DNA from: CALLJL01 sp964627255 | GTDB taxonomy: Bacteria > Acidobacteriota > Aminicenantia > Aminicenantales > CALLJL01 | Direction: 5' to 3' | DNA length: 64,000 bases | NCBI GenBank assembly: GCA_964627255.1 | Contig: CAZVIN010000115.1 | Span: 1 to 64,000, forward strand | Shown here: positions 40,680 through 48,992 of the stretch, piece after piece | Layout of the letters: every line of letters starts with the position of its first letter | Position numbering within the stretch: the first letter of the stretch is position 1 | Position numbers and translations under genes: made by a program | The notes under the pieces: model-generated | Database searches by the model: none | The model's input: only the letters and a program-made list of their open reading frames with translations | What the model was told of the DNA's origin: nothing

Positions 40680-41606
40680 ATGATTAGAAAAGGGAAAAGG
40701 TTGTTTATCTTTTTAAGCTGGTCTATTTTCGCTCTAACGGCGCAGGGAAATATTTTGCTGGTTTCCAAACCCAGCGATTTAAAGCCATTGCTGCCCGTTG
40801 TTAATAATTGGTCGCTGAGCGCCGAACCTGATTTTTATGACGCCGAAACTCTCTTCGAATACATCGACGGCGCTTCAGAGGCTTACTTAGCTTACGATTT
40901 TCAGGGGCTCCTGGTAGCTCAATACTCCCGCGAAAAGGGCGGGGAACCACTCCTCACCTTAGAAATTTATGATATGGGCCGACTCGAGAATGCTTTTGGG
41001 ATATATAGCGCAGAGCGGCCCCAGGAAGCCAATTTTATAAATATTGGGATTGAAGGTTATCTCGAGGGTGGGGCCTTATACTTTTTTATCAATCGTTATT
41101 ACATAAAAATTTTATGTTTTTTAGAGAGTAAAGAAGCTGATGATGCGGCTCTTTTATTTGGCCAAGAGGTAGTCAAGCGAATACCTGAACGAGGAAGCTG
41201 GCCGACGCTCCTGGCCTTTTTCCCGTCACAGGGAATTGTGCCCCATTCGCAAAAATTCATTCTCCGTAACTTTCTCGGGTTTAGCTATCTTAACCATGGT
41301 TACCAAGTGAGCTATAAGAGAGACGCCGTGTCCTTCGAAGCCTTTCTAATTCAGGCTAAGGGAGCAGAGGAAGCAGAGATAATCGAGAAGAGACTATTGG
41401 AGGATTTAGCTAACGTCGGCGAACCGGTCAAACCGCTTAATGGTTATTTCCATGTAGAAAACAAATATTTTCAGCATATCTATTTAGGCCGCTGGCAAGC
41501 GCTTATTTATGGCCTGATGCGTTTTCCAGCCGCTGAGGAAAAAGCTGCCCTGACATGGCTAAATGAGATGAAAAATTTGCTGCCAACGGCGGCTAAGCTC
41601 AATTAA
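40680..41606 (+). CDS. Exported DUF6599-like protein
   Basis: 308 residues with an N-terminal signal peptide (RKGKRLFIFLSWSIFALTAQ, cleavage likely near AQG). The mature part has WSLSAEPDFYDAETLFEYID, GASEAYLAYDFQGLL, EIYDMGRLENAFGIYSAERP and YFHVENKYFQHIYLGRWQAL, resembling the DUF6599 family seen beside DUF362 and radical SAM genes in uncultured bacteria. The family name is from memory and moderately sure. It is divergent from the DUF362 gene and followed 20 nt later by the AI-2E-family gene. Confidence 0.65.
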   Translation: MIRKGKRLFIFLSWSIFALTAQGNILLVSKPSDLKPLLPVVNNWSLSAEPDFYDAETLFEYIDGASEAYLAYDFQGLLVAQYSREKGGEPLLTLEIYDMGRLENAFGIYSAERPQEANFINIGIEGYLEGGALYFFINRYYIKILCFLESKEADDAALLFGQEVVKRIPERGSWPTLLAFFPSQGIVPHSQKFILRNFLGFSYLNHGYQVSYKRDAVSFEAFLIQAKGAEEAEIIEKRLLEDLANVGEPVKPLNGYFHVENKYFQHIYLGRWQALIYGLMRFPAAEEKAALTWLNEMKNLLPTAAKLN

Positions 41607-41626
41607 GAAGAGGGCGAGGTCTACTG

Positions 41627-42646
41627 ATGGAAGAAAGTCCGTTGCGGCTAACTGTGGACACCCTCTTAATTATTTTTATTTGCGGCTTAATTCTGCGCTT
41701 AGCCAGGCCGGTCTTTTTCCCTTTTTTCCTGGCCATTTTTCTTTATTATCTTTTTTCACCTTTGCTCGACTTATCAGCCCAGATAAGAATACCCAGACCT
41801 ATAGCAATAGCCCTGCTCGTAATGTTCGCCTTTGCTTTAATGTATTTTTTGGGCGTCCTAATTTATACCAGCGGCAAGGCTCTCGCCAATAAACTTCCTT
41901 CCTATAGTGACCAATTTAGTAATTGGGTTAACTGGGCTCAGTCCAAACTCGAGCAATTGGGGATCGCCCATGACCGTTTTTTCTTTTTAGAGACCTTTAA
42001 TTTTAACCGCTTAGCCAATATAATCCTTTCCTCACTCGGGACATTTCTTTCTTTTCTGACCAGACTTCTGCTCATCCTGGTCTTTCTCTTTTTCATGCTG
42101 GCCGGCCGAGGCAAGCTAAAACAAAAGGTTGCCGCCTCCCTCAAGGCGGATAGGGCCCAGTCTGTGGCTAATTTGCTGGAAGCGATTGACCGAGAAATTC
42201 AGAAATATTTGGTTATCAAGACTTTGGTCAGCTTAATTTCTGGCTCAATCTTGGCCCTTATTTTAACGCTTTTCGGGGTGGATTTTGCGCTGATGTTCGG
42301 TCTTATGGCGTTTTTGCTCAATTATATTCCGAGCATTGGCTCCATCGTTGCTGTCTTCATTCCCACTCTTTACACCGCCCTCCAATTTGGCAGCCTCTGG
42401 CGTGCTCTCTGGGTTTTGCTTCTTCTGGTGGCTACAGATTTCCTTATCGCCAACGTTCTCGAGCCGAAGATTATGGGTCAAAGTTTAGGACTGAGCCCCT
42501 TGGCTGTGCTTTTTTCCCTCTTTTTCTGGGGTTGGCTGTGGGGAATTCCGGGGATGATTCTGGCTGTCCCCATTCTGGCTACGCTCAAAATTATTGCCGA
42601 CCACTTTCCGTCGCTTCGCTGGGTTTCGACTCTCTTGGGACGGTAA
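41627..42646 (+). CDS. AI-2E family transporter / PerM-like permease
   Basis: A 339-residue membrane protein with about seven membrane segments. Family signatures are RPVFFPFFLAIFLYYLFSPL at the N-terminus, a central hydrophilic region (ALANKLPSYSDQFSNW onward) and the conserved C-terminal GLMAFLLNYIPSIGSIVAVF, EPKIMGQSLGLSPLAVLFSL and WGIPGMILAVPILA. Members export diverse small molecules or ions; the substrate cannot be inferred here. It is probably co-transcribed with the DUF6599-like gene and convergent to the zinc-ribbon gene. Confidence 0.92.
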   Translation: MEESPLRLTVDTLLIIFICGLILRLARPVFFPFFLAIFLYYLFSPLLDLSAQIRIPRPIAIALLVMFAFALMYFLGVLIYTSGKALANKLPSYSDQFSNWVNWAQSKLEQLGIAHDRFFFLETFNFNRLANIILSSLGTFLSFLTRLLLILVFLFFMLAGRGKLKQKVAASLKADRAQSVANLLEAIDREIQKYLVIKTLVSLISGSILALILTLFGVDFALMFGLMAFLLNYIPSIGSIVAVFIPTLYTALQFGSLWRALWVLLLLVATDFLIANVLEPKIMGQSLGLSPLAVLFSLFFWGWLWGIPGMILAVPILATLKIIADHFPSLRWVSTLLGR

Positions 42647-42680
42647 AAAAAGTGAATTTTCTGCCCCTCGAGAAGTCGGT

Positions 42681-43304
42681 TCAAGGCAAAATAATTTTTT
42701 GAGCCCTTTGTTCCTTTTGAGCTTGAGCCAGCCTTTGGGAAAGCTCGTTAAGATAAACGCGGTTGCTAAGGTTGCCGGCAGTTATCTTGTGGATGAATCG
42801 AATCAAACCTTCCAAAGAAGCCAGCTTTTCTTCCTGACTGTACGCCTCACCGGAAACCTGGAGAAGGAGGCTTTGTTCGAATCGCGCCTTATCGATAACT
42901 TTGAGGATAATCTCACCCGAAGAAGAGGAGAATGGCGCCGTCTTTCCGGGAACAATAATCTTGGGCCCTCCAGCGGCTATTTTTTGGCGAGCGTACTCGA
43001 GACTTTCCAGGGCGTCTTGGTCAGAGAAAGCCCTGTTCTCTTGAGCCAAGCGATAAAGAGCCGTTTCAACTTGACCAATCAACCTAAATAGCCTTTCCTC
43101 ATTGAGGACAGGTTTTGGCTGTGCCCTTTCCTTCACTAACTGTCGTTCCTCCTGATAAGCTTCGTGTTTTAAATAGGGGCAAGCGGCCGGGCAATTAATT
43201 TTTTTCTGGCGTAGTTCGCCGCAGCAAAGCTGACAAAGCTCCTGGCGCAGGGCAGGACAATGCCTTTTGGCTTTACGTCGGCGGCAGTGACTGCAGAGGA
43301 CCAT
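42681..43304 (-). CDS. Uncharacterised zinc-ribbon-like protein
   Basis: 207 residues. The N-terminal 45 residues hold a dense Cys/His cluster (LCSHCRRRKAKRHCPALRQE, then LCQLCCGELRQKKINCPAAC), suggesting one or two zinc sites. Then comes a Lys/Glu/Gln-rich, mostly helical region (YQEERQLVKERAQPK, LNELSQRLAQAQKEQRAQK). I do not recognise the family. It is 17 nt upstream of the Mth938-like gene on the plus coordinate axis, but on the minus strand it is downstream of it, so it is probably the tail of the ribF-pyr-rnc transcription unit. Confidence 0.65.
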   Translation of the reverse strand: MVLCSHCRRRKAKRHCPALRQELCQLCCGELRQKKINCPAACPYLKHEAYQEERQLVKERAQPKPVLNEERLFRLIGQVETALYRLAQENRAFSDQDALESLEYARQKIAAGGPKIIVPGKTAPFSSSSGEIILKVIDKARFEQSLLLQVSGEAYSQEEKLASLEGLIRFIHKITAGNLSNRVYLNELSQRLAQAQKEQRAQKIILP

Positions 43305-43321
43305 TGATTAGTCCTTTGAAC

Positions 43322-43663
43322 TTAACAAGTTAGATGGAAGGCACCGATAGCTCTACTCTTAGCTTCCATTTGATTATACGTTTTGACTGCTTCCAGAGTT
43401 GGCTGAATAATTAATTTGCAACCTACCTGGAGAGCTTTCTTTTTCACCTCTCCTTCAACTTTCATTGCACCATAAGCTCCAGTTCCAATAATTAAAAACT
43501 CTGCTTTTTCTCCCCAGACATCTTCGAGGTCAATAACCTGCAATCGATGGCCTTCAACCCGCCACCATTGAGGCCGGATCCGGTCGGGGAAAATGATGAG
43601 GTCGTGGTGGAATTCTTGGCCGCCGATTACCAACAGCCCGAATTCGTAATGGTCAATCCTCAT
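43322..43663 (-). CDS. Mth938/DUF498-like domain protein
   Basis: A 113-residue single-domain protein of the Mth938/Xcc1710/NDUFAF3-like fold: IDHYEFGLLVIGGQEFHHDL, EFLIIGTGAYGAMKVE and TLEAVKTYNQMEAKSRAIGA followed by FHLTC. The ATG at 43663 overlaps the rnc end (GATGAGGATTGA); a longer frame from 43690 is less likely. Eukaryotic relatives assist complex I assembly, but the bacterial role is unknown. Confidence 0.82.
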   Translation of the reverse strand: MRIDHYEFGLLVIGGQEFHHDLIIFPDRIRPQWWRVEGHRLQVIDLEDVWGEKAEFLIIGTGAYGAMKVEGEVKKKALQVGCKLIIQPTLEAVKTYNQMEAKSRAIGAFHLTC

Positions 43664-44411
43664 CGTCCAAGACAAAAGTTTTTCCCGCAAAAGATTTTAA
43701 TTTTTTACCCATGAGGCTTTCTAAGGCCTTTTCGGCTGCTCTCTGTTCCGCTTCTTTTTTTGAATTTCCTTCAGCTCGGGCCAGGGGAACGTCTTCCAGA
43801 CACACCTCCACTAAAAAGCTCTTGTCGTGGTTCGGGCCTGATTCTCTTACGGTACGGTAGCGGGGAGGGGGAAGGTTGGCTCTCTGAAAATATTCTTGAA
43901 GGGCTGATTTATAATTATTAATTAATTTTGGCGCAGAATAATTTTTTTGGAAAAATTGGCGCAGCAGTCGGAAAAGAAAGGCCTTGGCTTCTTCAAACCC
44001 GCGGTCGAGGTAAATAGCTGCTATCAGAGCTTCAAAGGAACCAGCCAAAATGGTTCTTTTTTTCCGACCACCGCTTTTTTCTTCACCTTTGCCTAAGAGG
44101 AGGAATTTATCAAGACCAATTTTACGGGCTAACTGAGCCAAGAACTCCGTGCTCCCAGCTAAGGACTTAAATTTGGACAGGTCCCCTTCCGAGGAACCTG
44201 GATAGAGGTTGAAAAAATAATCGGCTATAATCAGCCCCAAAACAGAATCGCCCAAGAACTCCAGAACCTCATTGTCTCCAGCTCCTTCTTCTGGGTGCTC
44301 GTACGCATACGAACTATGAGTCAAGGCTTGGAGCAAGAGGTCAGGGTCAAAAAAAACTATCCCTAATCGTTTTTGCAGGTTATTAACTCTTTCCTTTTTT
44401 GAGATTGTCAT
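43653..44411 (-). CDS. rnc: Ribonuclease III
   Basis: A 252-residue double-strand-specific endoribonuclease for rRNA and mRNA processing. The catalytic domain has the signature NEVLEFLGDSVLGLIIADYF and a second acidic set in AGSFEALIAAIYLDRGFEEA. The C-terminal double-stranded-RNA-binding domain has NYKSALQEYFQRANLPPPRY and SKKEAEQRAAEKALESL. It lies 13 nt downstream of pyrC on the same strand and overlaps the Mth938-like gene by 11 nt. Confidence 0.96.
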   Translation of the reverse strand: MTISKKERVNNLQKRLGIVFFDPDLLLQALTHSSYAYEHPEEGAGDNEVLEFLGDSVLGLIIADYFFNLYPGSSEGDLSKFKSLAGSTEFLAQLARKIGLDKFLLLGKGEEKSGGRKKRTILAGSFEALIAAIYLDRGFEEAKAFLFRLLRQFFQKNYSAPKLINNYKSALQEYFQRANLPPPRYRTVRESGPNHDKSFLVEVCLEDVPLARAEGNSKKEAEQRAAEKALESLMGKKLKSFAGKTFVLDDED

Positions 44412-44424
44412 GGGGAGTTAGCTC

Positions 44425-45702
44425 TTAAAGCTGATAAACTATCTTGCCGCCGACTATTGTCATCACGGCCATTCCCTTGAGTTTCCAGCCGCTAAAAGGA
44501 CAATTACGACTTTTGGAGGCAAAGTGGTTGACATCAACCGTGAATTCTTTACGCAAATTAAGCAGAGTGAGGTCGGCATCGGCGCCAACAGCAATTCGAC
44601 CCTTGTTTTTTAAGCCGAGAAGCTCGGCTGGTTTGGTGGCCATTAACTGAACGAACCTCTCCAAAGAAATCACGTTCTTCTGGACAAAGCGGTCAAGAAT
44701 AAGAGGGACAGCCGTTTCTAACCCGATCAAACCAAAAGGCGCTCGGTCTAATTCCACATCCTTTTCTTCTTCGGTATGAGGTGCATGGTCAGTGGCAATA
44801 ATGTCGATGGTTCCGTCCTTCAACCCCTCAACCAGAGCGCGGCGATGCTCCTCACTACGAAGCGGCGGGTTAACCTTAAAATTGGTGTTATAGGAAGCCA
44901 AGCTCTCGTCGGTTAAAACAAGATGATGCGGCGTTACCTCGGCGGAAACGTCAAGGCCCTTTTTTTTAGCCTGACGCAAGAGTTCTAACCCGCCTTTGGT
45001 GCTGAGGTGGGCGAGGTGCAAACGGGAGCGAGTCAGTTCGGCCAAGATAAGGTCTCTGGCAATGACTATCTCTTCAGCCGCGGCGGGCATTCCTTTTAGG
45101 CCGAGACGATAAGCCATCTCGCCTTCATGCATTACCCCATCCTCAGTGAGGTTTTTATCTTCACAATGGTCGATGATTAGTTTTCCGAGAAAACGGCTAT
45201 ATTCTAAGGCCCGGCGCAAAACCAAACTGTTGGCCACAGGTTGGCCATCGTCAGAAAAGGCCACCGCCCCCGCCTCGCCAAGGTCGGCCATGTCCGTAAG
45301 CTCTTGTCCGGCCAAACCTCGGGTGATGGCCGCAATGGGAAAAATATTAACCACAGCTCTTTTTTTGGCTTCAGAGACAAGGTATTCGGTAACGCCTCGA
45401 TTATCGTTAGGAGGCTTAGTATTGGGCATAGCACAGATGGTAGTGAAGCCGCCGCGAGCCGCCGCTTGCGATGCCGAGGCAATATCTTCCTTATGTTCTT
45501 CCCCTGGCTCGCGCAAATGCACATGCATATCAATGAACCCCGGGGCAACAACTAACCGCGAGGCGTCGATAACTTCGGCGTCAGGGGCTTCAATCCTTGA
45601 ATTAAGGGAAGCTATTTTGCCTTCGGTAATCAGAATGTCCAGAGTTTCGTCGGTTCCGGTGGAGGGGTCAATGACTCGGCCGTTTTTAATCAGCAGCTTC
45701 AC
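44425..45702 (-). CDS. pyrC: Dihydroorotase
   Basis: 425 residues; a class I-type amidohydrolase that cyclises carbamoyl-aspartate to dihydroorotate in UMP synthesis. FIDMHVHLREPGEEHKEDIA carries the HxH metal site, IIDHCEDKNL and LHLAHLSTKGGL carry further histidines, and IIATDHAPHTEEEK carries the catalytic Asp. The C-terminus has NKGRIAVGADADLTLL. It overlaps pyrB by 17 nt. The preserved metal ligands argue for an active enzyme, not a pseudo-DHOase. Confidence 0.95.
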   Translation of the reverse strand: MKLLIKNGRVIDPSTGTDETLDILITEGKIASLNSRIEAPDAEVIDASRLVVAPGFIDMHVHLREPGEEHKEDIASASQAAARGGFTTICAMPNTKPPNDNRGVTEYLVSEAKKRAVVNIFPIAAITRGLAGQELTDMADLGEAGAVAFSDDGQPVANSLVLRRALEYSRFLGKLIIDHCEDKNLTEDGVMHEGEMAYRLGLKGMPAAAEEIVIARDLILAELTRSRLHLAHLSTKGGLELLRQAKKKGLDVSAEVTPHHLVLTDESLASYNTNFKVNPPLRSEEHRRALVEGLKDGTIDIIATDHAPHTEEEKDVELDRAPFGLIGLETAVPLILDRFVQKNVISLERFVQLMATKPAELLGLKNKGRIAVGADADLTLLNLRKEFTVDVNHFASKSRNCPFSGWKLKGMAVMTIVGGKIVYQL

Positions 45703-46642
45703 GTTCTTTGCCTCCTAAGAGCAGGTAGAGAACAGCCATGCGCACAGCAATCCCGTTAGCTACCTGCTTCAGAATTACGGATTGGACAGAATCGGCTAAA
45801 CAGGAATCTATTTCAATTCCGCGGTTAATGGGACCAGGATGCATAATGATGGCGTCTTTTTTAGCCAGCTTGAACCTTGTCTCAGTAAGGCAGTAGAGAT
45901 TCCTGTATTCTCTCACCGAAGGAAAGAAATTAGCCTTTTGCCTTTCCTTCTGGATTCGGAGCATCATGATAACATCAGCTCCCTCCAGCGCCTCTTCTAA
46001 CTTGTACTCAATCTTAGCGCCCCAAAAGCTAAACTCGGGTGGAACCAAGGAAGGCGGACCACAGAGAACCACTTCGGCTCCAAGTTTACGGAGTAAATAG
46101 AGGTTAGAACGGGCTACCCGACTATGGAGGATATCTCCCACAATGACCACCTTTAAACCTTTTAAGCGTTTTTTGAATTGACGAATAGTGAAGGCGTCGA
46201 GAAGAGCTTGGGTGGGATGTTCGTGCGAACCGTCACCGGCGTTGATAACATGGGAGCGGCAAAAAGAGGCAATGTAGTGAGGGGCTCCGGAGCAAGAATG
46301 TCTGATGACGAGAGCATCCGTAGCCATCGCTTCTAAGTTTCGCACTGTATCCTTCAGGCTTTCTCCCTTGACCACACTGCTGGCTTGTAAGCTGAAATTG
46401 ACGATGTCGGCGCTCAAGCGTTTGGCAGCCAATTCAAAGGAGCTGCGGGTGCGAGTGCTGGGCTCAAAAAAAAGGTTGACGACAGTCTTGCCTCGGAGGG
46501 TAGGCACTTTCTTGATTTCCCGCTCTGAGATTTCGGCCATGGAAGTGGCAGTATCGAGAATGGTCATTATTTCGGCGGCATCAAGGTCTTCAATCCCTAA
46601 GAGGTGATAATGGCGAAATTGAGGGCTGAATTCCGGGCTCAT
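45686..46642 (-). CDS. pyrB: Aspartate carbamoyltransferase catalytic subunit
   Basis: A 318-residue ATCase chain joining carbamoyl phosphate and aspartate. FFEPSTRTRSSFELAAKRL is the carbamoyl-phosphate motif, VIRHSCSGAPHYIA, GDGSHEHPTQALLDAFTI and VVIVGDILHSRVARSN follow, and the aspartate-site segment reads MHPGPINRGIEID. No pyrI regulatory gene is adjacent, as usual in PyrR-regulated operons. It starts 4 nt inside the pyrR end and overlaps pyrC. Confidence 0.96.
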   Translation of the reverse strand: MSPEFSPQFRHYHLLGIEDLDAAEIMTILDTATSMAEISEREIKKVPTLRGKTVVNLFFEPSTRTRSSFELAAKRLSADIVNFSLQASSVVKGESLKDTVRNLEAMATDALVIRHSCSGAPHYIASFCRSHVINAGDGSHEHPTQALLDAFTIRQFKKRLKGLKVVIVGDILHSRVARSNLYLLRKLGAEVVLCGPPSLVPPEFSFWGAKIEYKLEEALEGADVIMMLRIQKERQKANFFPSVREYRNLYCLTETRFKLAKKDAIIMHPGPINRGIEIDSCLADSVQSVILKQVANGIAVRMAVLYLLLGGKEREAAD

Positions 46643-47190
46643 TTTCCCGCAGGTTCGGTGATCAGAACTTCGTCCGTGCCGTCAACTTCCTTTAGTCTAA
46701 CTTGGACCAATTCTTTGCGGGAAGTAGGCAGGACTTTGCCGACATAGTCGGCTCGGATAGGCAGTTCTCTATGGCCTCGGTCGATCAGGACGAGCAGCTG
46801 GATCGTCTTCGGCCGACCCAAGTCAAACAGTCCATCCATGGCGGCGCGGATTGTCCGGCCGGTAAAAAGGACATCGTCCACTAAGAGAACATCTTTCTTG
46901 GCCACGGGAAAAGGAATTTCCGTTTTTTGAACCATGTGTTGAGTTTCCAATTCTGAGAAATCATCGCGGTAAAGAGTAATATCAAGAACCCCCACGGGTA
47001 TTTCGACCCTTTCTAATTCTTTGATCAGGGCAGCAATCCTTTTGCCTAAATATATTCCCCGGGTTCTCAAACCAACAATTACTAAGTTTTTTAGGTTACG
47101 GTTTCGTTCCAGGATTTCCGTGGTTAATCGATGCAGAACTCGACGAATCTTAGTCGCATCCATTACTCGGGCTTTGATTTTTTCTTGCAT
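46639..47190 (-). CDS. pyrR: Bifunctional pyr regulator / uracil phosphoribosyltransferase
   Basis: 183 residues. A PRPP-binding motif is seen in DVLLVDDVLFTGRTIRAAMD and the family signatures ILERNRNLKNLVIVGLRTRG and ELPIRADYVGKVLPTSRKEL are present. PyrR binds pyr mRNA in the presence of UMP and represses the operon, and it may also make UMP from uracil. It heads pyrRBC (overlapping ATGA with pyrB). A PyrR-binding-like sequence overlaps its own ribosome-binding site. Confidence 0.95.
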   Translation of the reverse strand: MQEKIKARVMDATKIRRVLHRLTTEILERNRNLKNLVIVGLRTRGIYLGKRIAALIKELERVEIPVGVLDITLYRDDFSELETQHMVQKTEIPFPVAKKDVLLVDDVLFTGRTIRAAMDGLFDLGRPKTIQLLVLIDRGHRELPIRADYVGKVLPTSRKELVQVRLKEVDGTDEVLITEPAGK

Positions 47191-47245
47191 CCTCAGACTC
47201 CTCTCTCTGGCCAGTTAAGACCAAAGTGATTGAGGCTCGCCGATA
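47191..47245 (-). promoter_or_regulatory. Candidate PyrR-binding element over the pyrR ribosome-binding site
   Basis: Reading the minus strand just before the pyrR ATG: CTGGCCAGAGAGAGGAGTCT then GAGG. CCAGAGAGAGG (47210-47200) resembles the known PyrR-binding loop consensus (CCAGAGAGG). An upstream CCTCA near 47235 can pair with TGAGG at 47195-47191, enclosing the element. There is no terminator-antiterminator pair, so control would be translational, as described for mycobacterial PyrR. Confidence 0.4.
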
Positions 47246-47332
47246 AACATGCTATATCCTCAACAAAAAGTCAAGGAAAACGGATTTTCTTGGCTATTTC
47301 GGCGGGCAAAAGCGGCTTTTTACTCCTTGATT

Positions 47333-48253
47333 TTAAGCTTTGGCCCAAAATTGACGGGCCTTTTCGATATCTTGGAGAATTTGGCGGCGCAACCCTTGAG
47401 GGTCAGAAAACTTTTTTTCTTCCCTGATTTTTCGGTGAAATCTGATTTTTATGTCCAGACCATAGAGGTCGCCTTGAAAATTCAAAAGATGGGTTTCGAC
47501 ACTCGAGTCGGAAGCTTCAAAGGTGGGGCGGTTGCCGATATTTGTTACAGAGGGGAAAAAGGATCCTTTAACTTGAGTCTCAGTAATGAACACGCCGGCC
47601 GGTAAAATTTCATTCTTTGTTATGATATTAGCTGTGGGAATCCCCAAGGACTGACCCCGTGATTCTCCCCGAATGACGCTGCCTTCAATCTCGTAAGGCC
47701 GGCCAAGATAGCGGCTGGCTATTTCCACCTGACCTTTCTCCAAGAGCCTACGGATCAAGCTACTACTGACAATTTGTCCGTCCATAATCACGGGCGGTAC
47801 CACCACCACAGCAAAACCGAGCTCAGTTCCAGCTTGAGTCAGATATTCTGAGTTTCCCTGTCTTCCTCGACCGAAACGGAAGTCAGACCCAACGACGATT
47901 AATTGGGCTTGAAGTCGGCCGACCAGGATATCGCGAACAAATTCCTCGGCGGTAAGACGGAAAAAATAGTTATTAAAGGGAATGACAAGGGTGGCAGCGA
48001 CACCGTTGAGCCGAAGACTCTCCAGGCGTTGGTCCAGAGTTTGGATCATATGTATTGGTTCCTGGCCAAGAACTTTTTCTGGGTGGGGAGAGAAAGTGAT
48101 AACCAGGGAATTTAAGTTCCGGGCTATCGCTTTTTGAGTCAAGGTCTCGAGGATTTTTAAGTGTCCGAGGTGAAGACCATCAAAATTGCCCACGGCGACG
48201 GCAGTCGGTGCCAAAGAGCGGATATTTTCTTCAAAAGAGAAAAGGACAACCAT
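47333..48253 (-). CDS. ribF: Bifunctional riboflavin kinase / FAD synthetase
   Basis: 306 residues. The N-terminal nucleotidyltransferase domain has VAVGNFDGLHLGHLKILETL (HxGH-like), SPHPEKVLG and VVGSDFRFGRGRQGN. The C-terminal riboflavin kinase domain has GESRGQSLGIPTANI, GVFITETQVKGSFFPSVTNI, GNRPTFEASDSSVETHLL and LDIKIRFHRKIREEKKF. It makes FMN and FAD, relevant for the many flavoproteins of the redox operon. It lies 5 nt after the DUF1844 gene; 142 nt separate it from pyrR. Confidence 0.95.
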   Translation of the reverse strand: MVVLFSFEENIRSLAPTAVAVGNFDGLHLGHLKILETLTQKAIARNLNSLVITFSPHPEKVLGQEPIHMIQTLDQRLESLRLNGVAATLVIPFNNYFFRLTAEEFVRDILVGRLQAQLIVVGSDFRFGRGRQGNSEYLTQAGTELGFAVVVVPPVIMDGQIVSSSLIRRLLEKGQVEIASRYLGRPYEIEGSVIRGESRGQSLGIPTANIITKNEILPAGVFITETQVKGSFFPSVTNIGNRPTFEASDSSVETHLLNFQGDLYGLDIKIRFHRKIREEKKFSDPQGLRRQILQDIEKARQFWAKA

Positions 48254-48258
48254 GACTA

Positions 48259-48543
48259 TTAAACTTTAATAAACTTAGTTTTCTCCAGGAAAAACCATTT
48301 GAGCTGGTGAAGGCAGGAGGTTAAAAGTTCTGCCTCTTCTGGTCTAAGGCGGCCTTCTGTCCTGTCTTTGAGTAAATCAAGCAAGTCGATTAAACGCTGG
48401 GCCAGCTCAAGATTTTCTTTTTTTTGGCCCGTAACGGGGTCTTCTATGACACCGAGGTTAACCATAGCCTGAGTATAGAGAGGCAAAACGATCGAACCAA
48501 AATCTAAGGGAGGAAGCAATTTTTCCGTTTCTTTTGCCGCCAA
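48259..48543 (-). CDS. DUF1844 family small protein
   Basis: 94 residues matching DUF1844: LDFGSIVLPLYTQAMVNLGV, NLELAQRLIDLLDLLKDRTE and a closing LLTSCLHQLKWFFLEKT. It is a short helical protein without enzyme motifs. It lies 5 nt upstream of ribF on the same strand and is the first gene of that run. Function unknown. Confidence 0.8.
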   Translation of the reverse strand: MAAKETEKLLPPLDFGSIVLPLYTQAMVNLGVIEDPVTGQKKENLELAQRLIDLLDLLKDRTEGRLRPEEAELLTSCLHQLKWFFLEKTKFIKV

Positions 48544-48992
48544 CCTAATTCTCCTTTTTCATTGTTCTTAATGCCTAATAAGCCTAAAAATTAAATCGCT
48601 AATTTATGTTTCCTTTTGTTTTTGGCGGGCATGAAGGATAGGTCCTGGATAGCCCAAGCAACCACTGAAAGTTCAGCTCGGCAGACTCGCTCTTCAAGAA
48701 AATCTCTGGCCGCCACGGGTGTCTGAGCCTACGATGGACAATGGCAGAGGCAAAAAGGGGGCAAGGGATTTCTCTGCTAAGCCCATGACGGGGGAGGCGA
48801 GTGTCGCAAGTGCCGCTGAGGGAGAAGAAAAGAAGGCGTCGATAACCTGAACGGGAATAAAGTCCATCCAACTTCTTCATTGCCGACCCTCCATGAACTA
48901 AAGGAGAGCCAATCTCTATTTAGTTTAACAATTTTCTTCTTATCAGCTAAAGTATAATAGCGCTTCATCCTGGCCAATTCAAGGAGGCGGTT
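48544..48992. other. Divergent spacer between the DUF1844 gene and mazG
   Basis: A spacer of about 450 nt. It holds a partial copy of the dispersed repeat (48663-48735) and a TATAAT box (48953-48958) about 35 nt before mazG; no convincing -35 partner is visible. An Arg/Ser/Leu-rich 93-codon minus-strand frame (48599-48880) is judged non-coding. Confidence 0.5.
48663..48735 (+). repeat. Partial copy of the dispersed intergenic repeat
   Basis: CACTGAAAGTTCAGCTC...AAGAAAATCTCTGGCCGCCA then CGGGTGTCTGAGCCTACG aligns with copy B (CCTGAAAATTTTAG...GGGCGTCGAGGATGTCTGAG then CCTAAG). Same orientation as the copies at 839-976 and 1757-1897, nearly 47 kb away. Confidence 0.45.

Noticed and set aside
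42594..43091. 165-codon plus-strand frame antisense to the zinc-ribbon gene
   Set aside because: The minus-strand frame has the Cys motifs and helical pattern of a real protein; the plus frame has no ribosome-binding site and overlaps the end of the AI-2E-family gene.
45146..45718. 190-codon plus-strand frame within pyrC
   Set aside because: Antisense shadow of the clearly identified dihydroorotase.
48599..48880. 93-codon minus-strand frame in the mazG spacer
   Set aside because: Arg/Ser/Leu-rich out-of-frame-like translation overlapping the repeat copy at 48663-48735.
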